A stretch of 64,000 nt of DNA from JAJFUI01 sp963754135 (GCA_963754135.1 CAVWEY010000001.1:546652-610651); one strand, 5' to 3'. Counted from the stretch's first letter, positions 28,216 through 38,463 are shown. The notes: generated by a model from the letters alone, not told the origin. Made by a program: numbers and translations.

Positions 28216-29379
28216 TCACAATCCCCTCGCCCCTCGCCTCGCGCCCTTATTCGCGCTGCCGGCCAGGGCGGGGAGCCAGGTGCAGAGGTAGTAGGCGCGG
28301 GGGGTAGTCGCCTCCAACAGGGCGGCTAAATCGACCGAAGGCTGCGCACGGTTCTGGCTCTGGCCGAACAGAATGTCCGACAGCCTAGCCTCCGCCTTGT
28401 ACTTCACCACTTTGACGTCCGGCTCGTTGAGCCGGGCAAGACGGATCGCCCGCTTGACCGCATCCTCGATGAAGCCGATCTGGTCGACCAGGCCATTTGC
28501 CAGCGCCTGATTGGCGGTGAAGACCTGTCCGGTGGCGAGCTTGTCCAGCGCCGCGGGGTCGTGTTGGAACCTGGGGCGGCCTTGCTTCACTACGTCTTTG
28601 AACTGCGTGAAGCCGTCATTCACCAGCGCCTGGAAAATTTCCCGTTCCTTGGGAGTCAGTTTTCGGGCAAGGCTGCCCATCGTCTTCAACGGGTTGCTGG
28701 CAATAGTGTCGTCTTGAACACCCCATTTCTCCATCAGGTCAGCGACGTTGTAATGGGGAATGAGCACCCCGATCGAGCCGGTCCAGGTCGTTGGCTCGGC
28801 AAAGATAGTGTCGGGCGTGTCGCTCACGCACATCGAGACGTAATAGCCGCCGCTGGCAGCCAACGCGCCCATGCTGACCACGATGGGAATGTGCTTCCCC
28901 TTGACCAATTCGCGGAGGTGGTGGAGCATGTAGTCACTGCCGGTGATGGTGCCGCCGGGCGAGTTCACCCGCAACACGATCGCCTTGAGGTTGCCGTCCT
29001 CGATGTCTTTCCGGGCGTGGTCGATCTGCTGTTTGAAGAACCCTTCGCCGCCGAGGATTACCCCTTCGATCGAGAGAATGGCCACCTTGTCGCTGCCGTC
29101 GCGGTTGCCGGAGACGAACTTCTCCTGCACCCGGCCCCCCTCGTCCGAGGAACCGCCCCCGAGCACTCCCACCGCCACGAACAGCAGCAAGTTCAGCGCC
29201 ACGGAGCTTAGCAGTCCCAAGAGCAGAACGACCCAGAGCAGGCGGACCAGCACTCGCGATTTCCGCCGCGGCGGGGCTGCCGTCGGCTCAGCGACGACCT
29301 CCGGCCGCAAGGGGGGTTGCGGAAGTCCAGTTGGCGGGGGGGATTGGTCCATGATTGGATTCTCTATTGTAGGAGGCAA
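28216..29379 (-). CDS. sppA: Signal peptide peptidase SppA, 36K type
   Basis: Membrane serine peptidase that degrades cleaved signal peptides. One N-terminal helix (LVRLLWVVLLLGLLSSVAL), then the S49 domain with VNSPGGTITGSDYMLHHL, the nucleophile Ser in SMGALAASGGYYVSM and SIGVLIPHYN. The motif that normally holds the general-base Lys reads TANQALANGLVDQIG here, without the expected Lys, so the catalytic dyad needs checking. 387 residues from 29379; ATG at 29352 (MDQSPPPTG) is an alternative. Intact frame. Confidence 0.85.
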   Translation of the reverse strand: MPPTIENPIMDQSPPPTGLPQPPLRPEVVAEPTAAPPRRKSRVLVRLLWVVLLLGLLSSVALNLLLFVAVGVLGGGSSDEGGRVQEKFVSGNRDGSDKVAILSIEGVILGGEGFFKQQIDHARKDIEDGNLKAIVLRVNSPGGTITGSDYMLHHLRELVKGKHIPIVVSMGALAASGGYYVSMCVSDTPDTIFAEPTTWTGSIGVLIPHYNVADLMEKWGVQDDTIASNPLKTMGSLARKLTPKEREIFQALVNDGFTQFKDVVKQGRPRFQHDPAALDKLATGQVFTANQALANGLVDQIGFIEDAVKRAIRLARLNEPDVKVVKYKAEARLSDILFGQSQNRAQPSVDLAALLEATTPRAYYLCTWLPALAGSANKGARRGARGL

Positions 29380-29397
29380 CTCCAGTCGCCAATTGAG
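29368..29397. repeat. Dispersed 30-bp repeat, second copy
   Basis: TGTAGGAGGCAACTCC followed by AGTCGCCAATTGAG, as at 5625. It overlaps the 5' end of the longest sppA frame, which favours the shorter start at 29352. Confidence 0.7.
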
Positions 29398-29464
29398 GGC
29401 TTGCCGGCTATTCTACACCCCTTCGCCCGCGAAGCAATCCGCCCGGTGTCTGACGAAAGGAAGG

Positions 29465-32400
29465 TCAAAGGTCCGACCAGGGCACGTCGATCCGGGTGTG
29501 AAGGCGGGACGCGACTTCCACGTTCTTGAAGCGGTGGTCGAGCACCGCCGCGGCCACTCGCCGCAACGGAAGTTGTTCCATCTCGTAACATAGGAGCACT
29601 TCATTTTCCTTGTCAACGACCACCGTTGGCGGCTCCGAAACCTCTTCACTGAGCTGTTTCACCAGTTCGGCGGACGGCACGTCGCCTGGCGCGACCAGCA
29701 GCAACCGTCGTGCCCCCCCACAGTCGGGCAAAGACGAGCCGGCGGCTTCCAAGCCGGCGCGGAGCGAAAAGATCGCATCGTGCGGCCCGTCTTTCGCGCA
29801 GGTAGTAATCTGCTGCACGGCAATCTTCTTCAGCAAGCGGTGGATCAGGGATCGCGCCGTGCGGCGCAGAATGGGCAGAAGCACGCCGGGAACGTCCTCC
29901 TCCGTCGCCATAACACGGCGCAGGTCTGGCTCCAGAACGTGATCCATCTCCGCCACCAACTCCGCCTTGTCGAGGTCAATCAGCCTGGCCACCACGCCGC
30001 GGATGTCCACCACGCCATCGGCTGCCGGACTCTCAATGACGACGTCGGGTTGCGGCCCCAGTTTTTCAGCCAAGCGGCTCAAGTCGGCGGTCAAGCTCCG
30101 CAGTCTGTCGCCGAGGGGGGCCATGGACCCCAGGATCAGGCCGGCAAGCCGGCACACGCCATTGAGCGTGAGTTCTTCGATTCTCAGGCGGAAGTATTGG
30201 CACAGCCGCTGGTCGGCAACGGGCGTCCGCCCCCGCCAACGGCCGCGGAACCGCAGCCAGTCACGGCCGCCGTTCTTATCATCGAGCAACGCCTGCCGGA
30301 GCAGAGCGAGTTGTGGGAGCACGGCTTGAACCAGCTTTCCCGCCTGGTGGCTTAACGCCCGCAGACGCTCGGCCACACAATCGACCATCTGCTGGGCCCC
30401 CCCCACGCGGTACTTCGGCTGGCCGACCAGGCCCAAGATCCACTCGTGCAAGGTGGCTGCCTGGCCGGCGGCCATTTCCTTCAGGTGCGCTTCCAAGACT
30501 GATTCCAGGCAGATGCGCTGCGTGTCGTGGCCGTTCTGGAGACGCATCAGGGCGTCCAATGCGTCGAGCACGGTGGCACTCAGCGGCAGCGGATTCGGAG
30601 AGCCGTGAGCCGGTTGGAAGTTCTGCGATATGTCCGCAAGCACGGTGAGCAGGTAAGACTCCGGGTCGTCGTTCATCTCGCGCGTCGCCGTGGCGCGCAA
30701 TTGGTCGACGATCTGCCGGATGTTCAGCCCCGCGGCTTCCAGGTGCGACGCCGCGTCGGCCCGGAAACCGGCATCGGCGCCGGGGGTAAAATGATCGGCC
30801 AGCAAGGCGGTGGGATCGGCCAGGGAATGCGGAACCTCAGCCGGCTCCGCGCGGTCACTGCCTCGCCATCGCGTCACCAGCGTGTTGCAGAGATCGTCGA
30901 CAACCGTGGCGGGAATGTCATCATAAGAGAAGCCCAGTTGCGCGAGGCCGAAACTCCTCACGGCCGGACCGTCACCGGCCGCCTGTTCCTCCGGCGTGGA
31001 GACTCCGGCACTTGTCGAAGAATGCATGGGCCGGCGTAACCGCGTTGCAATACAGATACTTGGCCAGCTTGTCCGCCGCCGCCGTGAACTCCGCGGGTTC
31101 CAGGTCTTCTCCCAGATGCACGAGGTAGGCGGCGTTGAACGGCGCGTCCTGGGCATCGAAGGCCGGCAGTCCGCGGATCGGATCGCCCGGATAGCCGTGA
31201 TGCGGACTGCTGTAATGGTGCAATTCGGTCAAGAAGGCATAGGCGTTTGCCACGGCCAGGTCTCGGCCTTGATGGTTGTGGCCCGAACAGTGGGCCAAAA
31301 CGCCGCAGAGTCCCTCTTCGGAGAGGCCGAGATCACGCAGGAGCTTGCGGACCAGATAGGCGACGTCGAGCACCATGCCGCCGCCGGTCCCGCCGGAGAT
31401 CGACGAGACCAGGAAGATTCTCGGGAGGGGCCTCCCGGAACGGCAGGCCGGTCTTTCGGGCCGAAGCCGCCAGCCCCTCGCGGTCCAGGCCGCCTTGATC
31501 GCCCGGCTGAGGCGCTCCCTGATCCGCTCCAAGTGGTCGACGAAGGCCAGGCGTCCCAGCGGGCGGAGACTCTGCGTTTGCAGGGAACGCGGAATGTTGT
31601 AAATCCACCGCCGGCTCAGCCATTGCAGATGGTTGCCCGATTCCGGCGGTAATCGGCGGGCTGACGCAGCGGCAAGGGAACCGCCGAATCGTTCTCGAGC
31701 GGCGTCTGTCCGTCGCCTTCGGTGACCGCTTTCAGGGTTTCCGCGATCGGTCTCGAACAGGAGCAACTGCAAGGCGGGCACGGCGCTGAGGTCTCCGAAA
31801 CGGTTCACCAGCCATCTGTGCAGCGTGCGGAGCGTTTGCGCCGCAAGTCCGCCGATGCCGACAAAGATCGTGGGCCGGTAGCCGATGTCCTCCGGCGGCA
31901 ATTCCAAGGGAGGCAGATCGCGCACCGTCGGCGCGGGTTCGGTCGGCTGCGTCATCGAGTTCACCGGGGCCTTCGCGCCCATCGCCGCCCGCATGCTCTC
32001 CGGCGAAAGCACTTCGGTAGCCGCGGATCTCGGGGGCGGCAGGTCGCGGCTGCGGGTTGGCACGGCGGTTCCCGCGCTGCGCGGAGGAGAGCCCGAACCT
32101 GCCTGCAACAGCCTGGCCACCATTTCCCGGCAACTCGGGAACCGCTGCGCGGAATCTTTCGAGAGAGCCCTGCCGATGATGTCCCGGTCTGACGGCGGCA
32201 AGCTGTCGAGCCGCGGACGGCTATGCAGATGTTGGGCGGCCAGTTGCGCCGTCGTGCGCCCTTCATAGGGAAGCGCCCCCGTCAGCATCTCTTGATAGAC
32301 GATGGCCAGGCTGTATTGATCGCTGTGGATGGTGGGCCGGCCGTCAAACAGCTCGGGGGCGGCGTAAACGGGCGTCAGCCCGCCGATGATCGAACTGTGG

Positions 32401-32912
32401 ACGTCCTGCAGGTCTTTCACCAAACCGAAATCCGCCACCTTGGTGCGTCCGCCTACCAACAGCAGGTTCTCGGGCTTGACGTCCAGGTGCTGGAGCGAAT
32501 GTTCCTGCGAGATGTAGTCCAGGGCGTCGGCGGCGTCTCCCAGGTGGGCCAGCAATTCCGCCCGCGGGATGCCGGGCAGGCCCGACTGGCGGTACTGCTC
32601 GAAGAGGCTCTTCATGCTCGAGCTGGCCAGCTCGGTGACGATCACCAGATGGCCGCCCACCAACTCGATGCGCTCCAGCGACAGGAGGAACGGGTGGCGC
32701 ACCTCCTTGATGCGGTTCAGCGCGTTGAGTTCCCGAAGGGCCCGTTCGTCGTCGTGGCGCCCGTAGATCACCTTGATCGCTTTGGAGATGCCCCCCGGGG
32801 CTTCGGTCCTCCAGACCTCGCCGTATCCGCCGGCGCCGATGCGCTCCTGTATCCGGTAGCCGGGAAGCGGCTCGGCGATCTCGAAGTCTTGCGAGGCGAT
32901 CACGGCGTTCAT
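29465..32912 (-). CDS. Ser/Thr protein kinase fused to a tubulin-like domain (frameshifts)
   Basis: One protein of about 1,150 residues read across frames. ATG at 32912 gives MNAVIASQDFEIAEPLPGYR. Kinase domain residues about 15-280: GAGGYGEVW, the Lys in KAIKVIYG, catalytic HLDVKPENLLL, VADFGLVKD, and VYAAPELFDG; all key residues are present, so it should be active. After a Pro-rich linker, about residue 345, a Tubulin_2-like domain starts (PTIFVGIGGLAAQTLRTLHR) with the GTP-binding glycine loop FLVSSISGGTGGGMVLDVAY. The C-terminal half, about 520 residues, is alpha-helical without a known motif. Shifts near 31710, 31660 and 31005. It follows the AAA+ gene by 52 bp on the same strand. Confidence 0.82.
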
Positions 32913-32964
32913 GCGGTCGATGCACTGCTGCTGGGGTTGGCGCGGCCGGAGGATTTCTCTTCTT

Positions 32965-34296
32965 CTATTCTTCGCCGAGGACGGTGGCAAAGTAGCTCTT
33001 TACGGCCCGGTCAAAATACTCCGGCCGCAGTTCCATCGGCCGGCTCGTGTAGTTGCAGTAACTGCGGATTTGCAACAAGAGGTCCCGGGCGTGACAGCGG
33101 CGGAGCCGCCGGTTGGTCGGCCGGTAGTGCCGCGCCAGGAGGTCGTCGACCGCCTCCGGCCGGTATTCGCAGCCGAAGCTCCGGGCGTACAACTCGAACA
33201 GGTAGTGGAATTCCTCTTCGTTGGGGTCTCCGATCTCGATCTTGAACGGGATGCGTCGCAGGAAAGCTTCGTCGACCAGCTCGCGGGGCTCCAAATTGGT
33301 TGAGAAGATCACCAACTGGTCGAACGGCACTTGCATCTTCTTGCCGGTCGGCAGGGTGAGGAAGTCGTGACGCATTTCCAAGGGCACGATCCAGCGGTTC
33401 AAGAGTTGGGCCGGCTCGATGCGCTGCCGGCCGAAATCGTCGATCAACAGGCAGCCGCAGTTGCTCTTCATTTGCAGCGGCGCTTCGTTGACGTTGGTCC
33501 GGGCGTCATGGCGCAGTTCCAAATTGTCCATCGTCAGTTCGCCGCCGACAACCACCGTGGGCCGCAATATCTTCAGCCACCGCCGGTCATAATCTACGTA
33601 GGTGGCCAGGTCCTGCGGGTCGCCCGGAACCTGTTTGTGGTAGGCGGAGTCGTAGAACTTGATCACCTGGCCGTCTTCGTACAGCGCATGCGGGATCCAG
33701 ATCACCTGCCCAAAGCACAAAGTGATCCGCTTGGCCAAGGTTGACTTGCCGTTTCCCGGCGCACCGTAGAGGAACATGCCGGCGCCGGAGTTGATCGCCG
33801 GTCCCAGGCTGTCAAAGAGGCCGGGATCGACCGAGATGTCCCGCACCGCCTCGACGAGCTTCTCGGGACCGGGAGCCTCGGCGGTGATGGACTGAGCCTC
33901 GACGGAGATCACGTAGTCCATCAGCGGCACCGGCGCCGGACCAAGGTAGGCGCAGGCTTCGAGAAAGGCCGTGGCGCGGGCCCGGCCTTGGGTGGTGAGA
34001 CTGTAGCAATAATCGTTAAACGACGCTGACCCGGCATGAACGACGAACTGACTGGTCCGCAACGCTTCCAGAACGGCTTCGACGATGTTGAACGGCAAGC
34101 AGATATAGTCGGCAATGGCCCGGCCCCTGCTGGTTCCGAAAACCGCCAAGTGCTTGCAGACCAGTTGCTCGACAAGCTCCTCGCCAAGCCCCGTTTCCTG
34201 GATCGACGTTGGCCTTGTCGGGCAGAAGTTTTCGCCGGAGAGCAGCGAGGCCACTAAGCTGTCCTGGATGTCCAGCGTTTGCTGTTCGAGTGACAT
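32965..34296 (-). CDS. AAA+ ATPase partner of the kinase-tubulin protein
   Basis: ATG at 34296 gives MSLEQQTLDIQDSLVASLLS. An N-terminal regulatory part with a winged-helix-like segment (YSLTTQGRARATAFLE) is followed by the ATPase: Walker A MFLYGAPGNGKSTLAKRI, Walker B CGCLLIDDFGRQ, sensor LVIFSTNLEPRELVDEAF and Arg finger LRRIPFKIEIG. 443 residues, intact. Similar ATPases occur in planctomycete signalling/pilus clusters. The role is unknown; the operon arrangement suggests it remodels or activates the kinase-tubulin protein. Confidence 0.82.
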   Translation of the reverse strand: MSLEQQTLDIQDSLVASLLSGENFCPTRPTSIQETGLGEELVEQLVCKHLAVFGTSRGRAIADYICLPFNIVEAVLEALRTSQFVVHAGSASFNDYCYSLTTQGRARATAFLEACAYLGPAPVPLMDYVISVEAQSITAEAPGPEKLVEAVRDISVDPGLFDSLGPAINSGAGMFLYGAPGNGKSTLAKRITLCFGQVIWIPHALYEDGQVIKFYDSAYHKQVPGDPQDLATYVDYDRRWLKILRPTVVVGGELTMDNLELRHDARTNVNEAPLQMKSNCGCLLIDDFGRQRIEPAQLLNRWIVPLEMRHDFLTLPTGKKMQVPFDQLVIFSTNLEPRELVDEAFLRRIPFKIEIGDPNEEEFHYLFELYARSFGCEYRPEAVDDLLARHYRPTNRRLRRCHARDLLLQIRSYCNYTSRPMELRPEYFDRAVKSYFATVLGEE

Positions 34297-34681
34297 GGCT
34301 TTTCGCGCATCCTGACGTTGCTGGGGGAAATCTGGGCAGCGTGCGATCCGTCCCGGTCCGGTTCCGGACAACGTGCAAGGGCGCTGCCGGAAAAAGGCCG
34401 CCGGACGTTCCTATCTTACTATAGGACACGGCACTGGCCGTCACCCCGGCGGAAACGGTTTCCTCCCCGCGCCGCGGCGCGCACCGCCTGCAATGCCCAT
34501 CCCCGGCTGTTCTCCGCGGCCGCCCGCCCGCACGGCAACCGCGTCATCCGCGCAATTGCGGTTATCCACCGAATCCGGATATGCCGCACAACCGGCAATC
34601 TGCGGCAAGTGCCGCGCCGCGTGATCTATGCTTGCCTTGGGGCCGCAGACCGGAGCGGCGATACCCGCCAGAGAAGCAGCG
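34297..34681. promoter_or_regulatory. 385-bp divergent intergenic region of the kinase/AAA and FHA-EAL genes
   Basis: No coding frame is convincing here. It should carry the promoters for the AAA+/kinase operon (minus) and the FHA-EAL gene (plus). I cannot identify -35/-10 boxes with confidence. Confidence 0.4.
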
Positions 34682-35784
34682 ATGATGCCCGCCAGCCCGA
34701 AAACGTCTTCGCGCAGTGTATGGTTCCTAGTCGGACCGTTCGACACGAACGAAACGATCCGCTACTTGCCCGTCTACAGGGTGCCGTTTCAAATCGGCCG
34801 CCGCCAGGATCTCGCACTGTCTCTGTGCTGCAATACGGTCTCCAACGTGCATGCCGAAATCACCGAGGCCGGCCAGTCACTTGTCTTGCGCGACCTCGGC
34901 AGCACCAACGGGACATACGTGAACGGGCGGCGGATTACCGGGCCGGTGACTCTCCACAAAGACGATCTCGTGCAGTTTGCGAACGTGGCCTTCCGGGTCC
35001 AGCAGCAGACTGCCGCCAATGACTCCCACACCGTTCAAGAGAACGTCTGCGACCGGGCCTTGGCGCTGGTGCAGTTCGACCGGCTGATGGCCGAGCACGC
35101 CGTTACGCCGTTCTTCCAGCCCATCGTGTCCATGGCGACTGGCCAGGTCGTCAGTTACGAAGCCCTGGGCGCAGCCGGCTCTTCGGGCTGGAGATGCCCG
35201 CCGAGATGTTTCGCATGGCCGCGGAGTTGAATCTTGACGTTGAGCTCAGCGTGATGCTCCGCTGGGAAAGCGTCGTGGCGAGCCAAGTCTTGGCCGGCCC
35301 TCCGCACTTGTTCCTCAATACGCATCCGCATGAATTGGCAAGGCCGGGGCTGATCGCTTCGCTCGAAACGTTGCGACAGGCTTATCCCGATCAGCAGTTT
35401 ACGTTGGAAATCCACGAATCGGCCGTTACCAGCGCCGCTCAGATGGCGGAGATCCGGCCTGCCCTGGCCAAGTTGAACATCGGTTTGGCCTACGACGACT
35501 TCGGCACCGGCCAGTCGCGGCTATATGAGTTGTCGGAAAGTTCGCCCGACTACGTGAAATTCGATATGTCGCTGGTCCGCGACATCCATGTTGCCTCGCC
35601 GCAGCGGCAAGAGGTTGTCGCGACCCTGGTGCAAATGGTCCGCAGTCTGGGAATCGCCTCGGTGGCCGAAGGGATCGAAACCCAACCCGAAAGCGAGACT
35701 TCCTCGAGGATGGGGTTTGATCTGGGGCAGGGCTTCTTCTATGGACGGCCGGCCCCGGCCGTTGAACCCCGTCCTCGCACGTGA
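34682..35784 (+). CDS. FHA-EAL protein, likely c-di-GMP phosphodiesterase (one frameshift)
   Basis: The N-terminal FHA domain (FQIGRRQDLALSL, NTVSNVHAEITEAG, LRDLGSTNGTYVNGRRI) binds phospho-Thr peptides. The C-terminal EAL domain has SYEALGR, HLFLNTHPHELA, FTLEIHES, LAYDDFGTGQSRL, DYVKFDMSLV, VAEGIE and QGFFYGRP, with the metal and catalytic residues all present. An extra or missing base near 35185, just after YEALG, splits the frame. It is divergent from the kinase operon, so an FHA reader of kinase output that degrades c-di-GMP is plausible. Start at MMPASPKTSSRS (34682). Confidence 0.85.
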
Positions 35785-35821
35785 TTTCGATAGGAAGGCG
35801 TGCTTTGGACGTCGGCTTGAG

Positions 35822-35895
35822 CGTCCCCGCCGTGATTCGAACACGGAACCTTCGGCTCCGGAGGCCGACGCTCTATCCAATTGAGCTACGGGGAC
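35822..35895 (-). tRNA. tRNA-Arg(CCG)
   Basis: Cloverleaf on the minus strand: acceptor GTCCCCG/CGGGGAC, D arm GCTCAATTGGATAGAGC, anticodon arm TCGGC-CTCCGGA-GCCGA with anticodon CCG, T arm CCGTG-TTCGAAT-CACGG, discriminator G. CCA is not encoded. The recombinase gene starts 126 bp from its 5' end. Confidence 0.95.
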
Positions 35896-36020
35896 AAACG
35901 CGGAATGTGCCTTGTTTTCAGGGGTATTTGTACTATGATAGAGGTGTTGGCAGTAAATCTTGGCAGTAAATTTCGAGTGGCAAGACTTCCGGGCATAGAC
36001 TTACAGCAAGGGGTAGCATC

Positions 36021-37155
36021 ATGGCAAGGAAAAAGGGAAGTCGAAACAGGGGGTACTGGTATCGAACGGGAAGGGGCTGGTACGCGGATGATAGCCCACT
36101 CTTGGACGCAGAAGGCAAGCATATCAGAGGCAAGGAAGATCGGCAAGCGGCCGAGCAAGCCTACCACTTGCTGAAGGCCAATGGGGAGGCCCTGGCAAGT
36201 GAGGAGGAGGCCCCGGCCGCCCCGGCGGGGTTTACCGTCGCCGACGTATGCCGGGAATACCTGAATGACGCCAAGGCCCACTCCTCACGGGAAACCTTGG
36301 TACTCCGTACCCGGTTCCTACTCGACTTTTGTAACGGCACAACCAAGAGCGGCAGGCGGGTCCACAAGGGGTACGGCAACCTGCCGGCGGATCAATTGAT
36401 CGGCCTCCATGTCAAGCAATGGCTTGACGCTCACAAGTGGGCCGGAAGTAGGCGTATGGCGTACCAGGCCGTGCGGCGAGCGTTCCACTACGGTCAAGAG
36501 TTGGGCATGATTCCGGCAGGCAACACGCTGCGCTACAAGGTTGGGTCCGTTCGGAAGCGGAAAGCCTACTTCGATTCGGCAACAGAGGAGACTATGTACG
36601 CGACGGCCAACCATGCGGCTAGCCGTCGCAATCCGGGCCTTGATCCGAACGGGTTGCCGACCGGGCGAAGTAGCCCGACTTGAAAGGCGGCACGTTGAGG
36701 AAAAGGAAGTCCAGAAAGACGGCCGGATGGTCCGGTGTATGGTCTGGCGTTTTCCGCCTAATGAGCATAAAACGGGAAGCGTGACCGGCAAGGATCGGGT
36801 TATCTACGTTTGTTCGGAGATTGCCGCCCTGGTCAAAGAGCGGATCAAGCGGCAGTCCGGCAAGCATATCTTCCTGAATGGCCGGGGAGAACCCTGGACT
36901 TCTAGCAGCCTGAAGGATGCTTTCACCCGACTGCGCCGGCAACTCGACAAGAAGGGAATCAAGCTGGAGAAGGATCAAACGCTTTACGCTTGCCGCCATA
37001 CTTTCGCCAAGCGGCAACTCGGCAAGCCGACCATGACTACTCACGTCTTGGCGGCGCAAATGGGAAACAGCCCGCAGATAGCGTGGGAACACTACGGGAA
37101 GGATTGGGAGACGAAAGAGGAAAACACGGCAGCCCTATTGACCGGAATCGACTAG
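36021..37155 (+). CDS. Tyrosine recombinase/integrase (frameshifted)
   Basis: Phage-type integrase of the accessory element. N-terminal DNA-binding part MARKKGSRNRGYWYRTGRGW, SAM-like core-binding domain FTVADVCREYLNDAKAHSSR, and catalytic domain with the first Arg in RTGCRPGEVARLERRH, YACRHTFAKRQ (Arg and second His; the usual first His is Tyr) and the nucleophile Tyr in IAWEHYGKDW. A shift near 36620 separates ATEETMYATANHA from MRLAVAIRALIRTG, so it is either a sequencing error or inactive. Adjacent to tRNA-Arg. Its 3' end overlaps the convergent HTH gene by about 20 bp. Confidence 0.88.
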
Positions 37156-37680
37156 GAATTCGTCAAACGTCAGCGGTTTGCTACTTCTGCGCTTCGCCCC
37201 TTGGGTTCTTGCCCCTTGGGCTCTTGCCCCCTGAACTTTCACCCTCTGGACTTTCGGCGCGGTGAATGCTTCGATCCACTCCCGCTTGAATTTGATCGGG
37301 CCATGCGGGCGTGGCTGGCAGTATTGAATCGCCCGTCGCTTAACGAGATTGCGCAAGCCCTTCTCCGTGTAGCCCAGCAAGTCGGCCGCCTCACTTAGAC
37401 TAAGCATTCCGTTGTGGGCGCTATCGGGTAGGGCCGCCAACAGCTTGCCCACGATCGCCAACGCTTCGCGTGGTGATAGAATGGCCTCCTCTTGCCCCAT
37501 ATCGCAGCCGAGCATAGCCGCCTCACGTCGGCACGTTTCGACGATTTCAGCGCACTCTACCGCCATGTAGTAATTTTCCGATCCCTCCCCGAATTCGATA
37601 GGCGGTCCATACTTGACGTAGCCGGATAGGATCGTCGCCTGTTGGGTCAAGTAGCGCCGTAGGTCGCGTAGGGTTCTCAT
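37135..37680 (-). CDS. Excisionase-like HTH protein with 5-residue repeats
   Basis: ATG at 37680 (MRTLRDLRRYLTQQATI), with GGGGAT upstream. Residues about 95-145 form a MerR/excisionase-type HTH_17 domain: MLSLSEAADLLGYTEKGLRN, then RRAIQYCQPRPHGPIKF. The C-terminal tail has GARAQ/GARTQ/GAKRR repeats encoded by 15-bp direct repeats. Its convergent overlap with the integrase gene suggests it is the recombination directionality factor, which is inference. The next gene upstream ends 11-18 bp before its start. Confidence 0.65.
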   Translation of the reverse strand: MRTLRDLRRYLTQQATILSGYVKYGPPIEFGEGSENYYMAVECAEIVETCRREAAMLGCDMGQEEAILSPREALAIVGKLLAALPDSAHNGMLSLSEAADLLGYTEKGLRNLVKRRAIQYCQPRPHGPIKFKREWIEAFTAPKVQRVKVQGARAQGARTQGAKRRSSKPLTFDEFLVDSGQ

Positions 37681-37690
37681 GGTATCCCCT

Positions 37691-37963
37691 TCAGTCAAAC
37701 GTCAAACAGGATCGGCGGACTTCGATCATAGCGGGCGTCTCCCGCGCAACGATTCGTAGCTTGACCCCTTGCGCTTCCAAATCCCCGGCCAATTCCCGGT
37801 ACTCTGCGAAGTCGGCGCGTCTACTGGTCTTGGCGACTTCGCACCACGCGACAGGGCCGCGCATCGGAACGGTTTCGTCCGCTCGATCAACAGCGGAGTC
37901 CGTGTCATCGTCGAGTGACTCGATCTGCGCTTTCAACCACCGCCGAAAACCGCTGACGTTCAT
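37691..37963 (-). CDS. Small unknown protein of the element
   Basis: ATG at 37963: MNVSGFRRWLKAQIESLDDD, then EVAKTSRRADFAEYRELAGD and ETPAMIEVRRSCLTFD. 90 residues. The middle (DLEAQGVKLRIVARE) looks like an alpha/beta element. Its first 27 residues recur as a truncated copy at 38380-38463. Function unknown. Confidence 0.5.
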   Translation of the reverse strand: MNVSGFRRWLKAQIESLDDDTDSAVDRADETVPMRGPVAWCEVAKTSRRADFAEYRELAGDLEAQGVKLRIVARETPAMIEVRRSCLTFD

Positions 37964-38026
37964 GCTATACCCGTTCGTCCGATCGACAGACGGTTGCGCC
38001 CTCCGTCCATCATTGTCAATCATTCA

Positions 38027-38291
38027 TCATTCATCGTTCGACACCATCTTCGCGCACCGACCACAGAGGCCACCGTTTGACCGGGCCTCACAGATTTCCC
38101 ACCAGTCTATCTCGCGGTGGCAACGGCTGCATCGGCTACGTTCCGCCACGTGCTTTTGTTTCTCGGATTTCTCGGAGCGCGCGCGCGCCCTTGTCGATCA
38201 CCGGAAAGGTATCACCCCTTGCGGCATCATCGTATTCCCGGCGGAGAATCTCCCTGTACTCGTCCTCGTCGATGTAGTCATTCCAACCCAT
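38027..38291 (-). CDS. Zinc-ribbon protein of the element (shift in a GC run)
   Basis: ATG at 38291: MGWNDYIDEDEYREILRRE, then, after a shift in the GCGCGCGCGC run near 38180, CSRCHREIDWWEICEA and LCGRCAKMVSNDE. The two CxxC pairs form a zinc ribbon. About 88 residues. The shift lies in a dinucleotide repeat, where slippage is common. Not visible as one open frame. Confidence 0.5.
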
Positions 38292-38379
38292 TTTCGCTCC
38301 TTTCTGGAAAACAAGCTGCTGAGAACGTGATTTGTACCATAGCCATCAAGACTCACTCCGCCACGCGATCCTTTGGCTC

Positions 38380-38463
38380 CTAGCAATCAACGGCGGAGTC
38401 CGAGTCATCGTCCAATAGCGCGATCTGCGTTTTCAACCACCGCCGGAAGCCCCTGATGTTCAT
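38380..38463 (-). pseudogene. Truncated duplicate of the 37691-37963 gene
   Basis: Encodes MNIRGFRRWLKTQIALLDDD and SDSAVDC before a stop, near-identical to the first 27 residues of the upstream-numbered gene. Either a decayed duplicate or a 27-residue peptide. Confidence 0.6.
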
